Below are positions 12,701 to 24,110 of a stretch of DNA of 64,000 nt, piece by piece. A program made the position numbers and the translations under genes. How positions within the stretch are numbered: the first letter of the stretch is position 1; every line of letters starts with the position of its first letter. The notes beneath the pieces were generated by a model. That model searched no databases. It was not told the DNA's origin and was given only the letters and a program-made list of their open reading frames with translations. Source of the stretch: Stercorarius parasiticus (taxonomy: Eukaryota > Chordata > Aves > Charadriiformes > Stercorariidae). Location: contig VWZL01000260.1 in NCBI GenBank assembly GCA_013396915.1, forward strand, positions 70,690 to 134,689, read 5' to 3'.

Positions 12701-15700
12701 GATGGAGAATGAACAAGTTAGAGGAAGCATGGGATGCAGAGAAAATTTAGGCAGCCACCATTAGTTATTTCGGGGTATAGGAGAGAATTGGAGGCATCTT
12801 GTGGGAAGTAGGCTACAGCTGCTGCATAGGCTAGGTGGTTTGATTCACTTAAAATCTACTAAAAATCAGTAATTCCAGTAATTGACAAGCATTACGCCAC
12901 AGCATTCGCCTGCCTTTTGAATAGCAATCGAGTTAATTTTAATCTTAACTGTTTACTTCGACTTCGTGTGTTACTAAACGTAGCAGGCACTGGCACCACC
13001 TCTTCCTCGCTCCCTAGAAGAGAGACAGTGAGAAACGGAGGAAGATTCAAGCATCGCAAGCACTGAATTCATTCTCAGGCTGCACAACCTGCCAAATGAT
13101 CTCCAGAGTGGCACTGCTCCTTGGCCTGGAAACAGTTTTCCTTCCTCCCTGCCCCCCCAAACTAGAAGGAAGGAAACTGATACTTATGGCAGGCAACCAG
13201 GATGGCTAGAACGAACATTGGAGAAGTTCAGGAAACGGAATATAGGATCCAGGGTCTGGAAAACATGCCAGGACAAAAAAAAAAAAAGGATAAAAATACA
13301 GAAATAACAAAGGGAAGGAAATAAAAAATAACCAAAAGAGATTCCATTACCAAAAATCAATCCCTGGGATGAAGTACTCATTAAAGGCCTAATCTTACCT
13401 TCCCTATGCAGGGACCGGTTTTGTAAGGCAGTGCTAGAGGCTGAACAGCCATTCTTCTGAGGGAAATCAAAAGAAGGGGTTTGGAGTATTTTTCTGTAAG
13501 AAGGTTTCCAAATCCCAGGGAACTGCGGGAAAAGGATTAAATCCTGGATTAGGACAACCTGGCCATGGAAATTAATGGTTAAAATTCCCCCTCGTTTCCA
13601 GGAGTCAGGGAAACATGTCATCGTAACCCCACTTCAGACTCAGCAAGAATCATTTTCAGACTGTCCTAGGATCGTATTTGCAATTACATCCTGCTAATTT
13701 ATGCAGTTCATTAAAGTCCTAGAGCCAAATGGTGCAGCTGACAGTTCTCAGTGGGATGTCACGTACTGGCTGCCTCACCAAGGTGCTGCCAAGGAGCTAC
13801 GTTCTTTGGATGTTCTCCTGGAAGCATGAGTAGATACCAGGGCTATCATTTTTAATGTCTTCCTAAATGCCAAGACAAGCTGCTTCTTTGACTCTAACGC
13901 AGAAACTGCGCTGGGGAAGCCCAGGCAATTGTACTTTTGGTGTATTTTGATTTTATTGATCATTTGACTCCCTAGAAAAATGTAAGTTTTGCATCTTTTT
14001 CTTCTGTTCTGACTGTCCTCATAGTATTTCAATGGTGGTAAAGTAACGTTGCTTTGAGGGACTCAGTCCCCACAGACTAGGGAGCTCCTGCCCTCAGTGA
14101 TGTGTGACTTCAAGGAGCTGCTCTTTTTGGGTGTCCAAAAGTGTATTTTTCATATCTGTGTTAATATTCTTTTTAAATCTGAGCTTTTGCATACCGCTTC
14201 CTGCTTCTGGTTATGGCAGAAAAGCTTTGGCATTGTTGTTGCACGCCCAAGTAAATCAGACTTGCCTCAGCGTGTCATGGAGATGTTGTTTGGTTTTAAT
14301 CCATCGGTGGCTTTGTTGATTAAGATAAAGGCCTTGATTAGGCACTGGCAAAGATCTGAGAGCTGTGGAGGCCCTGGAGCTTGAGTGTAAACCGCTCTCA
14401 AAGCCTGAATCACTTGGGAATCTGACTACTTTTTTCCATGCTAGCATAAGCTATTACAGCTGTTGCCATATTGATTAAATGCTGGGCCTTTATGAATAAT
14501 AGTCCCTCCTACATGGATAGGATGCGAATGCCCCTTCTCACAGCTCGGAGATGATTTTCCTATGGCTGGGTAAATCAGGGGAAGAATGGAGGTAATGCAA
14601 CAATTTTCAGTTTCACATAGCTGATATTTGGTACAAATGCAAGGGCGTATAGGAGACTGAATTTTCCTTACAAAGCATGGTACACTTCCACATGTGTCAA
14701 CTTCTCCAGTCTCTGCAGCAGTCTTTTGGCTGAAGAGGGAGAAACATTCAGCTGATGGACTGGAATGGACAGAGGTCACAGTGTATTAAAAGCAGATTAA
14801 AAGGTCTTTGCAGCACTTGCAAAATCGATCAGTCCCATTAGGAAACACTGGTCACTGTGTTTGCTGACCCTCCTTGGTTCGGATGACATAGTCTTGCCTT
14901 CAGACGCCTGCCTTGAGGCACAGCTGCTTTTCTGCCAGTTGTTTTGTCCTCTCTAGTTGAAATGTGACCTTCTGTTTTCTGCAGTGTATGCTTTGGTTTA
15001 AAGATAGTCTTTTCCCCATGCTTTGCTTATTAATCTTCACAAGGGAGAAACTAAAGTCTTCCTGATACCCTCTGTTCCACACATAGGGAACAGACACATG
15101 AAAAATTTAAGATCAGGATCCACCACCACCATCGTGCCACCTTTGAACCTTCTAGGGAAGGGCTTAGCTCACCACCAGGGACATCTCCACTGGTGGGGCT
15201 GTCTCCACCTGAGCTCCCTGTCTTGCAATTCTGCACTGCTTCTGTCTGTAGGTGCCCCATGTATGCTGAGGAATTGTGCACAGTGAGACAGACAAAACCT
15301 GTCCTTTTTCCTTCACTGATTATAGGTAGAGTGTAGATAAAGGTTTTGGGTGAGATGAAGCCTACCCTTGCTCTGCCCGGCATTATGTAGCACAGATATA
15401 TTCAGGTGTGTTTCCACTGGCTTCATTTGCATTTGTGAGTGCTTGACATTTCGGACCTCTGATTACCAAGCTGAGCAAGCCGGAAAAAAAGGCGCAAGTG
15501 ATTAGTGAACTTGAGTGACAAGTTTGGTTTCCTTAATTTGACATCGCACAGAAAACCTGCCACAGCAGCAGGGGTAGATCCAGTTCTTTAAAGCAGCGTT
15601 CAACAGCCTGAGCTGTGAGACCATCTTCTTTCTTCCTGCCATCAGAAGTTGTGAGGGGTTTAACCCAAATTTCATAGAAAGACGGGATAGCCCTCAAACC

Positions 15701-18700
15701 TGTACTCCAGCCTGCTTCTGATTTTGCTGACCACAGCACAATATTATTAATAAAATACTGAAATAAATGTACAAAGACAGGGCTGCATCTTCAGGGGCTA
15801 ACTGACAGCCTGTTCCCTGCAGAGGTGGGATATGCAGCTGTGTGTGTGATGGACACGGCTCACAGCATGAACTTTGTTTCAGTGCAACCAGAATTTGCCC
15901 CAGTAACAACTCAGTAAAAATTAAGAAAGGACTCTGAGATTCAGTCAGAGCTCTGGAAGTATTCCACGCCTTTGGCAGTGCAAATGCAAGATATTGGCTG
16001 ATGTGATTCTTGTATTTTCCTTTGATCGTTGGGTGCTTTCAAACACCTCCTAATGCAAAAAGGGTCCGGGGAGCTCCAGGTGAACTGCGGCTCACGCTGA
16101 GTGGATCTATTTGGGGTAACTCCTGCCTTGCAAGCTCATTCTGGGATTGGACAGGCAAACTAAACACATTCCTTCTTGCCCATCAAAACAAGTAGTTCTC
16201 AGTCAAAAGCTCCCCACCATAATTAGAGTCCACATTGATTTTTCTTGTTTCACTTTACCGCATTACAATATATAAACTCCAACTTTTACTTCCCAGCTAA
16301 GGAGTTTAACTCCAGCATTCAGTGTAACAGCAACGGTGGAATACTAGAAGAGATTTTCACATAGTTGCATTTCACAGTGGTGCTCCATTTTAGTCATTGC
16401 ATTTGCATACAGCAAACAGGACACATACTAATGTGAATATACTCTCCACTGCATACATCTTTTATGTATATGAGAGGACTATACTAGGTACCAAGAAAAC
16501 ACATAGTCAAATGTTAATTTAATTATTACTAATGAGAATCAAAGTGTGTCAATGAGCAGAGATAAAACCCAAGATATTTATAAGTAAAGACAGGATCCAA
16601 TACAACACAAGTTCTCAGGGAATATATTTTATTGTACAAAGAGGAATCAGGAATGAGGGAAACAGAATCATTACCTATGTGACTTCAGGAGATAAATCAT
16701 CAGCAAATATTATTTTAAGCAACACCACAGTTAACACAGAACAATTTCACATTTGTAGATAATTTACAACTCAGCAACATTCTGTCAACATTTCCTCATA
16801 TGCGTGGTTTGATTCAACTTAGTGAAAGACACCTCCCATCAGAGCTGAAATGTCTCTGAGGTTTTAATGATTTTCCACATGGAAAGGGCACACTTGGTAG
16901 CAATTGTGTTCTGTTTTTTCCAGTATGCCCAAATTAAGTAACTCATTAATATAGTGTCAATGAATACAATTGCTTTAAGGCAGGAATGCAGATCTGGAAG
17001 GGAAACAAAGTCCAGTGGTGCTTTGCTTCTTCAACAGACAGATTTTTAGACACCCTTAGAGCAGACGGCATATGCGAGAACAAAATGTTAGACTCTTGTT
17101 TTTGTTGGCTGTGAATAAATTCATCATGGGATACATGGTTTAAATATGACCTGATGTAATTCCCATTCTCCTACTACTAGCTGCTATCTGCTGAGCCAAT
17201 TTCAACTTCAGCTCAGTTTCTTTTGAGTAAAGATTGCAGATTCTCGTCTTCAGTTTGTTCTGTCCAATTCAGGATGCAAAGCACTTCTGGACATAGAATA
17301 TAGGCTGTTTTTTGCTTTTGTAGCGGGTGACTCAGTTTCAGTATATGAAACTACTCTTTGCTAATGCAGTATGTTAGAATTGACTCATCCATATCAAAGG
17401 TGCAAAGTCCTTGAGTGCTTTACAAATTGCTTTAAATTTTAGAAAATGTGTATTATCCCTTCTTGATTTTTGCTTAAATTCATGTTTGAGATTTTTGCTC
17501 TCATTAATAAATCATATAAATAGACAACTGAACCTTGCAGTTTAGACACAAACAAGTAATTGGAAAAAACCCCAGCAGCTTTCAAAGTTCAGCAGCCAAG
17601 GAAATCCTTAGTCTTTGTCTGTTTGTAACTCACGATTTAAACCTGTGGGTAATTATAAACCGTTCAACAATTACACAGTGTTAAGGGCCAGATTTTTCTA
17701 GAGGACTCAGAGCCCACAATCAGTTGCAGGTTTTCAGAATTGCCCAGGTCCTGCCAAAGCACCAAAGTGAGTAGGTGAATCCACATGCCGATTTCTGAGC
17801 TCCTCTTAGCACTTGGATACCCCTTTTCTTTACCCCTACCTGGGAAGTGAGCCCTTGAAAACCTGCCCATGCTCTAGGCAGGAGAAGACAAAATGAAGAC
17901 AAAATCCAGGATAAGCTTCATATTAGTGACTTGTCTATGCATGATCCCACAAAGGAGCTCCCATTTCCAAATCTGAGAGATATCCAAGCGGAGATACAAA
18001 TCCCTGGGATTTCCAAAAGGCTTTCTCCTTTTAACACGATAACCTGTGTGAACTGGCATGCATAAATCAATATTTTTCCATTTGGAGGGAATGTGAGGTT
18101 GGAGTTCGGCCCCCTCACTAGCTGCTTGGCATTCTGGAGACCAGCCCTCTCCCCTTGTCACTTGCGAAGGGGTCACCTCAGTCGTCCCAGCTTTCTTGGA
18201 GATTTATAGTGAATTCGTGTTTCAGAAACAAGCTGATAACCTTTGCACCGGCGTGGAAGGCCGAACTTTTATTACAGGATTGTTAAGATAACAGCAGCTT
18301 TGAACGTGTACTGCTGCTGTGCTAGGAACCGAATGGAAACAAAGCTCAGCCTATCATCTGCTCAGCTACCTGGATCTCGGTGGTGGCCAAGGGTGGGAAG
18401 TTCTTACACAGCCGGTCAGTTGTTTCCTGCAATTCTTGTTTTGAGGCAGTAGAAGTGCACTCGGCTTTGCTGCTGCTTTGTTATCTAAGGAATCCATACA
18501 CTACTTAACCTCAATAAAAAACCCAAACCATGACTGTACCGTGTGAGCTCCGCAGGGAGCATCAGCATTCCAGATCTGGGGCCATAAGGCCTGTGAGCAG
18601 ATTGTGGGGCGCACAGAAAACCGTGTTTTTATGGCAACCTGTGCCATAAACGAAAGGGAAGGCTGTCTGAAACCATTTGAAATTTCTCTTGGATGATTTG

Positions 18701-18907
18701 GGGTTTCCGGACTTAAGATATTAGGTGAGAGACCTTTAATTGGTGTGATGACAGCCCCAAAAAGGAAGAACGCTAGAGGTGGCTTCCGTCTCCCTTGCCC
18801 TGTATGCCTAATAATCGCCCTTTTTAATCAGTCTCAAGGAGCAGTTGCCTTCTTGGGAAATTAAGTCTTCTTAAAAAAAAAACCTGAACAGAAGAGTGGA
18901 CCGACAA

Positions 18908-18936
18908 TATGTATATATATATATTTTTTTTTTTTA
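18908..18936. repeat. TA dinucleotide and poly-T low-complexity tract
   Basis: A run of alternating GTATATATATATATA is followed immediately by more than ten T residues. This is ordinary microsatellite-type sequence, likely to vary in length between individuals. No coding or structured element overlaps it. Confidence 0.8.
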
Positions 18937-20294
18937 TGTGAGCCAGATGCTATACAAATACCCCCCTGAAAGTGACATTCGGAAGCCTTTAGGTTTTTTT
19001 TTTTCCTTAAATGACTAGTGCAGGACAAAATATGATAACAATACACACTGGAATGTTTATTTTAGAATAGATAACAGCTCTGAAAACCCCTTGCCTAGTT
19101 CAGTACACTGGAACATCCCTGCGGCTTAACCTCCTGTCAGAGTGAGCCAGAGCAGGGTGAGGAATGCTTCTTGCCTTTCCCAGGCGACCTCCTCTGAGGA
19201 AATTCACAGCGCACAGTTTGTTCAGAACCCTTTTTTCCTCTTTAGACTTATTAATTATTTCAGGTTGATGCACGAGCTCAGGGCTGGGCTGGATTCTTTC
19301 CTGGACATCTGCCTTAAATGAGTGCTGTGCATCTCGTAGATCCCAACAGATCATGTATCACAGGACTTTCCCCTCATGTCCTGTAGACCCCCAAATCACT
19401 TCCAACAACTGGTATTTCCACCCTGTGGAAAATACAGAGATTTGGAACGGCGGGGTTGAAAGCAGGACTGAACAGGGAAAGGCTGAAGCACAAATGCTGG
19501 GCTTTGCCCGGCCTCCCTTACTTAGGTTTTAATCTGCCAAAACCCCTACTGAGTCAGCAAGATTTTTCACTTCCAAAAGAGCTGTGTGAAAACTGAGGGA
19601 GGGCTCCAGGCAGATCCAGTACAATAGCTGAAAAACAACCTGACAAAGTAAAAAGAAGGAAGATAAGCAGAGGACACAGCTTAAGAAAAGCATTATCGCT
19701 AGACAGAGCATCCAAAACCCAGCTAATCCTCTGAAAAAGGAGGTAACGACTAACGTTGTTAATATGATGGGACATGAGGCATCTGACAAAAATATCCTAG
19801 AGTTTCCTTTTTATGGTTTGGGGGTTCGAGGAGAGTTTGAATTACAGGTGAGGAATGGCAGGTGTTAATGTTAGTCTTCCACTTCTTACTTCTGCGTTTA
19901 AAGTCCACGCTATCTGCTTTCTTTTTCTCTCCAGGACAGTAGTCACCTTTTTTACAAAGCCCTTTTGTTAGTATCCATGTTTTGTTTGTGCACAATGCTG
20001 TCAGCAATATCAGGATATGTTTAGATAAAAGATCTACTAAATAGACTGGTTTGGGGGTTTTGGGAGTTTATCTCGGCAGATAATACTCCAGTAGATTTTT
20101 CTAGGGGCTCTCATTAGTTGGCTCTGTCTTATCTAATCAGACTCTGAAGCCAATCAATACAGAAACTTGCCAATCGTGCTGAAGCATTTCATGTGGTTAT
20201 ATTCCTGAGGCTCACAGGAAAAAAAAAGGGAAAGGAGCTTAAAAGTACTTTTTGTTTTGTTCTGGTTAAATGACGTTCTGAACAAATGGTTACC

Positions 20295-20318
20295 GGATCA
20301 GCTGCTAGGAGCTGATCC
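20295..20318. repeat. Perfect 9-bp inverted repeat, 6-base loop
   Basis: GGATCAGCT (20295-20303) and AGCTGATCC (20310-20318) are exact reverse complements around the spacer GCTAGG. It lies about 550 bp upstream of the CR1 at 20873 but matches no CR1 sequence I know. It may be a small palindromic binding site or chance. Confidence 0.7.
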
Positions 20319-20872
20319 CTGCTAGCTTTTCTGGCATCCCTTGATGCATTATGCTGCAAATGTCTTAATTTCTCCTGAGGTGGGATTCTTTTCTACTTTT
20401 CATATGAGCCTTTGGTACTTTGTGGCAATGCATTTACCTAGCCTATGTAACTGGACTTCTTACCCATGGTTCTTCTCGCTAAAGGTCCCGGATGGGTGGT
20501 GTTTATAGACAGTCAAACACCAAGTTTTTGCTTTTTTGGCAGTGTAGTTTGCAAGATGTTGAAACGAAAGGGTTTTCAAACAGCAGAGTATGAACATATC
20601 CATCAGACTGAAAGGAGCTTCTTTCCCTGGCATAAACTCTTTGTGTGCTTTTGTGAGCGCCTTTTTCATTCTGCTTTACCTGCACTACCACCTGAAAGCC
20701 ATCCCTTGGCTATTTTCCGTTGCTGGTCTTTGGTCCTGGTTCTCAGCATTGCTTCTAGGAGCTCCCCAGATGTAATACAAAGAATACCCACAGGAAAAAA
20801 TGTGACTATTGCCTCTTAACATACCCAAAATGAATACAAAGGGGTGGTGGTAGTTCACCCTGAGCCATTCTT

Positions 20873-20949
20873 GATCTTATCAATGCTTATAAATACTTAA
20901 AGGGTGGGTGTCAGGAGGATGGGGCCAGGCTCTTTTCAGTGGTGCCTGG
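20873..20949 (+). mobile_element. Duplicated 77-bp CR1 segment (orphan copy)
   Basis: This stretch runs from GATCTTATCAATGC to GGTGCCTGG and is 75 of 77 bases identical to the 5' start of the CR1 at 21036. Both copies begin at the same CR1 position (the usual 'gatcttatcaatgct.ataaatac' block of the ORF2 C-terminal region), and neither has CR1 sequence upstream. An 86-bp non-CR1 spacer (20950-21035) separates them. A shared truncation point argues for local duplication rather than two independent insertions. Confidence 0.85.
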
Positions 20950-21035
20950 ATCTCTGTCACCATGGTCCCCTATAACAGTATTATTATTTTTCATGCTTTT
21001 CTTAACTCAAAATATCCAAACTGGTGAGGAAGGGG

Positions 21036-21382
21036 GATCTTATCAATGCTGATAAATACTTAAAGGGTGGGTGTCAGGAGGATGGGGCCAGGCTCTTTTC
21101 AGTGATGCCTGGTAACAGGACAAGAGGTAACGGGCACAAACTTGAGCATAGGAAGTTCCATCTAAACATGAAGAGGAACTTCTTTACTTTGAGGGTGGCA
21201 GAGCACTGGAACAGGCTGCCCAGAGAGGTGGTGGAGTCTCCGTCTCTGGAGACATTCCAAACCCGCCTGGACGCTCTCCTGTGCAACCTGCTCTAGGCAA
21301 CCCTGCTCTGGCAGGGGGGTTGGACTAGATGATCTCCAGAAGTCCCTACCAACCCCTACCATTCTGTCATTCTGTGATTCTT
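21036..21382 (+). mobile_element. CR1 LINE, ORF2 C-terminus plus complete 3' end
   Basis: It is a 5'-truncated CR1 in sense orientation. It contains the last part of ORF2, then the short 3' UTR ('ggttggactagatgatctcc', 'accaacccctaccattctg') and ends in the CR1 tail ATTCTGTCATTCTGTGATTCT-type repeats at about 21361-21382. CR1 has no poly(A) tail; this octamer array is the recognition end for its reverse transcriptase. The sequence is well preserved, so this is among the younger insertions in the window. Confidence 0.95.
21144..21296 (+). pseudogene. CR1 ORF2 C-terminal fragment
   Basis: The frame ending at the TAG at 21294-21296 reads through the conserved CR1 ORF2 tail, including [20 protein letters not shown] and then [16 protein letters not shown]. 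This is the extreme C-terminus of the endonuclease/reverse-transcriptase polyprotein, downstream of the catalytic domains, so the fragment cannot have activity. An upstream ATG in the same frame at 21024 is partly outside the CR1 and is not a real start. The part shown is intact, without frameshifts. Confidence 0.9.
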
Positions 21383-23799
21383 GCTTTTGATTACAGCTCC
21401 CATAATACACAATAGCAGCGTACGCATATAGAAAATAGCTCAGCTCATCAGACCATACTACTACAGTGCTATAGGGGCTGCCATTCTGTCACAGGTGCTT
21501 ATTTGTCATTATTTTGTTTCCAAAAAACAATATCAGACATGGAGACTAACATCAGCCATGAATGATGGCTTTAAGAGAGTTAGACTGAGACAGGCTCTGG
21601 TTAATCATCTAGAGGGTGTTTAACCATGGAACAAATATCCAGGATATGATATTTTTCTTATATTCCTCCAGCCTATTGTAAGTGAGGTTGGCTCTTCCAA
21701 GGATGCTGATTCATGTCTGATCCTGCAAGGTGCTGAATTTGGTCATCCGACTAAACCAGCCCTCACGCATACCCTTGATGGGAGGTGAGTCTGTGAAGAC
21801 ACTGGTATGAAGTGCTGAGATGGGCCCTGGAGCCCCTTGTTATAGTTGAATGTTGTGCATTTATCTTCTTTTTTTGCTTGGCATGCTTTTAGACTTTGGA
21901 ATTCCGGCATCCTGAAATGAGAAAACGAGATGGAACCCATCGCTCTCACTTCTTGGAGAACACCTGTCTTTTCATAAATGCAAGCAAAAGCCATCTGTGT
22001 CTTTTGATGCTGCAGGTGTCCACAGCTATGTTACAGTTTCGATCTGACTTTTTTCGCTGTGAAAGCTAAATGAGGGGTGGAAAATGTTCCTGATTTAGTT
22101 TCTGTGATCAAAACCAAGAGATATTTCAAATATTTTCAAGGATAGCAAATGAGGAAAAAAGCAAAACATGTGAGGCATGTGAGATTGCTCAGCTGTTTCA
22201 GCCCCTCAATCCATGGAGTGGAACAGTGGCAGCAGACTCTTCAGAGGTGCTAGGTGCAAATTGACATGAACATGGTGTACATCAGGACCTGGTTGAGGGG
22301 CATGACTGAGGCATACAACAAACCTCACATTGTTCCTAGAAGCGGTGGAGTTGTGGTAGGTATGACTCTGATCACACTGCTGAATTGATGCGGGTATCTA
22401 CAGGGAAAAAGCGCAAGCAATGGACACCTCTAAGGCTAGGTTTTGGCTATCCCTGGCAGTAGTATCCGACTGTACCCTGCTGTCCCTTTGGTAAGGGAGC
22501 AGTTTGGTGCATGGTAGAGCACAGCCCAGAGATGTACGTCACTGTTAGATTGTTGGGATAACTGAGGGATTAGGGTTTGAGCACAAAACTGAGAGTGTGG
22601 CGGCAATCTGCACATACCCATGGGGCAGTGCTTGGAGAAGGTGGCCCTGCAGGAGAACACTTATGCGGAAAGAGTAGCTGCAAAATGTGCTATGGAAAGA
22701 AAATTCAGATAGGAGGTGCAGCCAGGGAACACTTTCAGACCCCTGAGCCTCAGTCCAAAAGAAAGAAGCAAATAAGCTAAATAACACAGAGGAATCCTTG
22801 GCAAACAGATGAGATCAACAATACATGGTGTCAATATACTGCCTCTGATTCTGTTTTACCTTTTTCTTGCACAAATGGCAATGATTGCCATTGAGATCAA
22901 TTCTGGAATAAAACCTGTGCAACCAAGTTGAGAATCTGGCTTGTTTTCTGTCTAAAATTTAAAGCCACTGTCTTACTGGATGTGTGCTAGGACTAAAGTC
23001 TTAAATATAAATGGTTACTGTATTTGCTTTCCTGTTTTATTGCAGCTGCAAAAGTGAGCCATAATGATTTTTATAGTACATGATAGTAATTGTCAGCTAC
23101 AGGACAGAATGAACTCACACGATAACGACTGGCTCAGCCTCAAAGTGATAAACATGTCAAGATAATGGCAGTCATTTTTTTTCCCTAAACATGAGAATAT
23201 AATGCAATTTAAAATGGCTTTTTTTTCTGCATTTTAATATTCCTATAATCAATCACTGACCATAACAGTTTTACTATTACTACGGACACAAAGGATCAAA
23301 TTTTTATGGCCTGGTCTTAATTTTCCATCTATAATCTGCCAGCACCAGTAATTGCACAGTTTAGCTCATTTGAGTACCTGATTATCCCCACAAATCAGGT
23401 GACTAGACATCTATGCTGCATGCTGACATAACCGGGGGAATAAACCAATTCACAAAACTTGGCACGTTTAAAGTCGAAAGTCATACTTCAGGCGAGAGTG
23501 AAAAGTTTGCTTTGTTTGTTTATTGTTATGATATCCCCAGGGACTATATGAAGACAGAAAAATTAAAACCAGTTGCTTTAAATGTGCAGTTTCTTTCAAG
23601 ACTCTGGCTAGAGCCTAACCTAAAAGTTAGAGATTCTTGTCCACAAACAGGCAGCAGGTAAAGGTCATCTGGTTAAAATAGTGGATTGGATTTTTCAAAA
23701 AACTTTAATTCAAAACTCTCAAAGAAAATCAGCTGTTATGGAATCAGAGTGGAGATCCAGATTAATGTTTCATTAAAAGATGGGAAAAGAGGACGAGGA
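21383..23799. other. Unique non-coding sequence
   Basis: No gene or recognisable repeat was found. The section from about 22960 to 23400 is AT-rich, low in CpG, and contains several homeodomain-type and CCATAA/TTTATGG-type words, giving it the look of conserved non-coding DNA (see that entry). The rest is ordinary unique sequence. Confidence 0.5.
22960..23400. promoter_or_regulatory. Candidate conserved non-coding element
   Basis: This is AT-rich unique sequence with a high density of factor-like words: AATCAATCA near 23250, TTTTTATGGCC near 23300, several TAAT/ATTA cores, and CACGATAACGA near 23117. It has almost no CpG apart from these and no long open frame. The call rests on appearance only; no alignment was available. 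It could equally be neutral AT-rich DNA. Confidence 0.25.
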
Positions 23800-24110
23800 A
23801 GAAGTTATTCATTTACACAATGGAGAAAGGCTACCTGAAGGTTCCCCATAGGCATCTGTATAGCTCAGCATCTTCATAAATGACCTAGTAAAAGGGATGG
23901 TACCAAACTAGCAATGTTTAGGGATAATTAAAAATGATTTAGGATAGTAAACCTAAGGGCAACTGAGACGAGTTGTCTGAAGATCTTATAGTATTGCGTG
24001 ACAGGGTCATGAAAAAGAGACGACGCTTGAAGAAGACCAGACACGCAGGGACCACTGTCAAAATATGCAAGATGAGACACAAGATTAAAAATAAGACCAG
24101 CTACATACAT
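23800..24110 (+). mobile_element. Decayed CR1 LINE, ORF2 reverse-transcriptase region
   Basis: At about 23838-23900 the DNA reads 'ggttcccc.tagg.atctgta' then 'cagcatcttcataaatgacc' and 'aaagggatgg'. This corresponds to the CR1 reverse-transcriptase block that normally encodes VPQGS-LGP-LFNIFINDL. A relic of the following 'accaaact' (ADDTKL block) comes shortly after, apparently with an internal deletion. Downstream similarity fades by about 24110. Frames are broken and no 3' tail is present. It is an old insertion; edges are approximate. Confidence 0.6.

Larger units (their letters stand above)
9726..20872. other. Long unique, mostly AT-rich non-coding stretch
   Basis: There is no recognisable gene or transposon over about 11 kb. 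The longest open frames (11241-11738 plus, 165 codons; 13184-13621 minus, 145 codons) lack known motifs and are overlapped by open frames elsewhere, so I leave them out. Simple sequence includes an A-run near 13276-13288 and a TA/T tract near 18908-18936. The part at about 16200-17560 is notably AT-rich with few CpGs and could hold regulatory DNA, but nothing specific can be supported. Confidence 0.5.

Noticed and set aside
13184..13621. 145-codon minus-strand open frame with a Phe/Leu-rich end
   Set aside because: The hydrophobic segment comes from an A-rich plus-strand tract (poly-A near 13276). No family resemblance.
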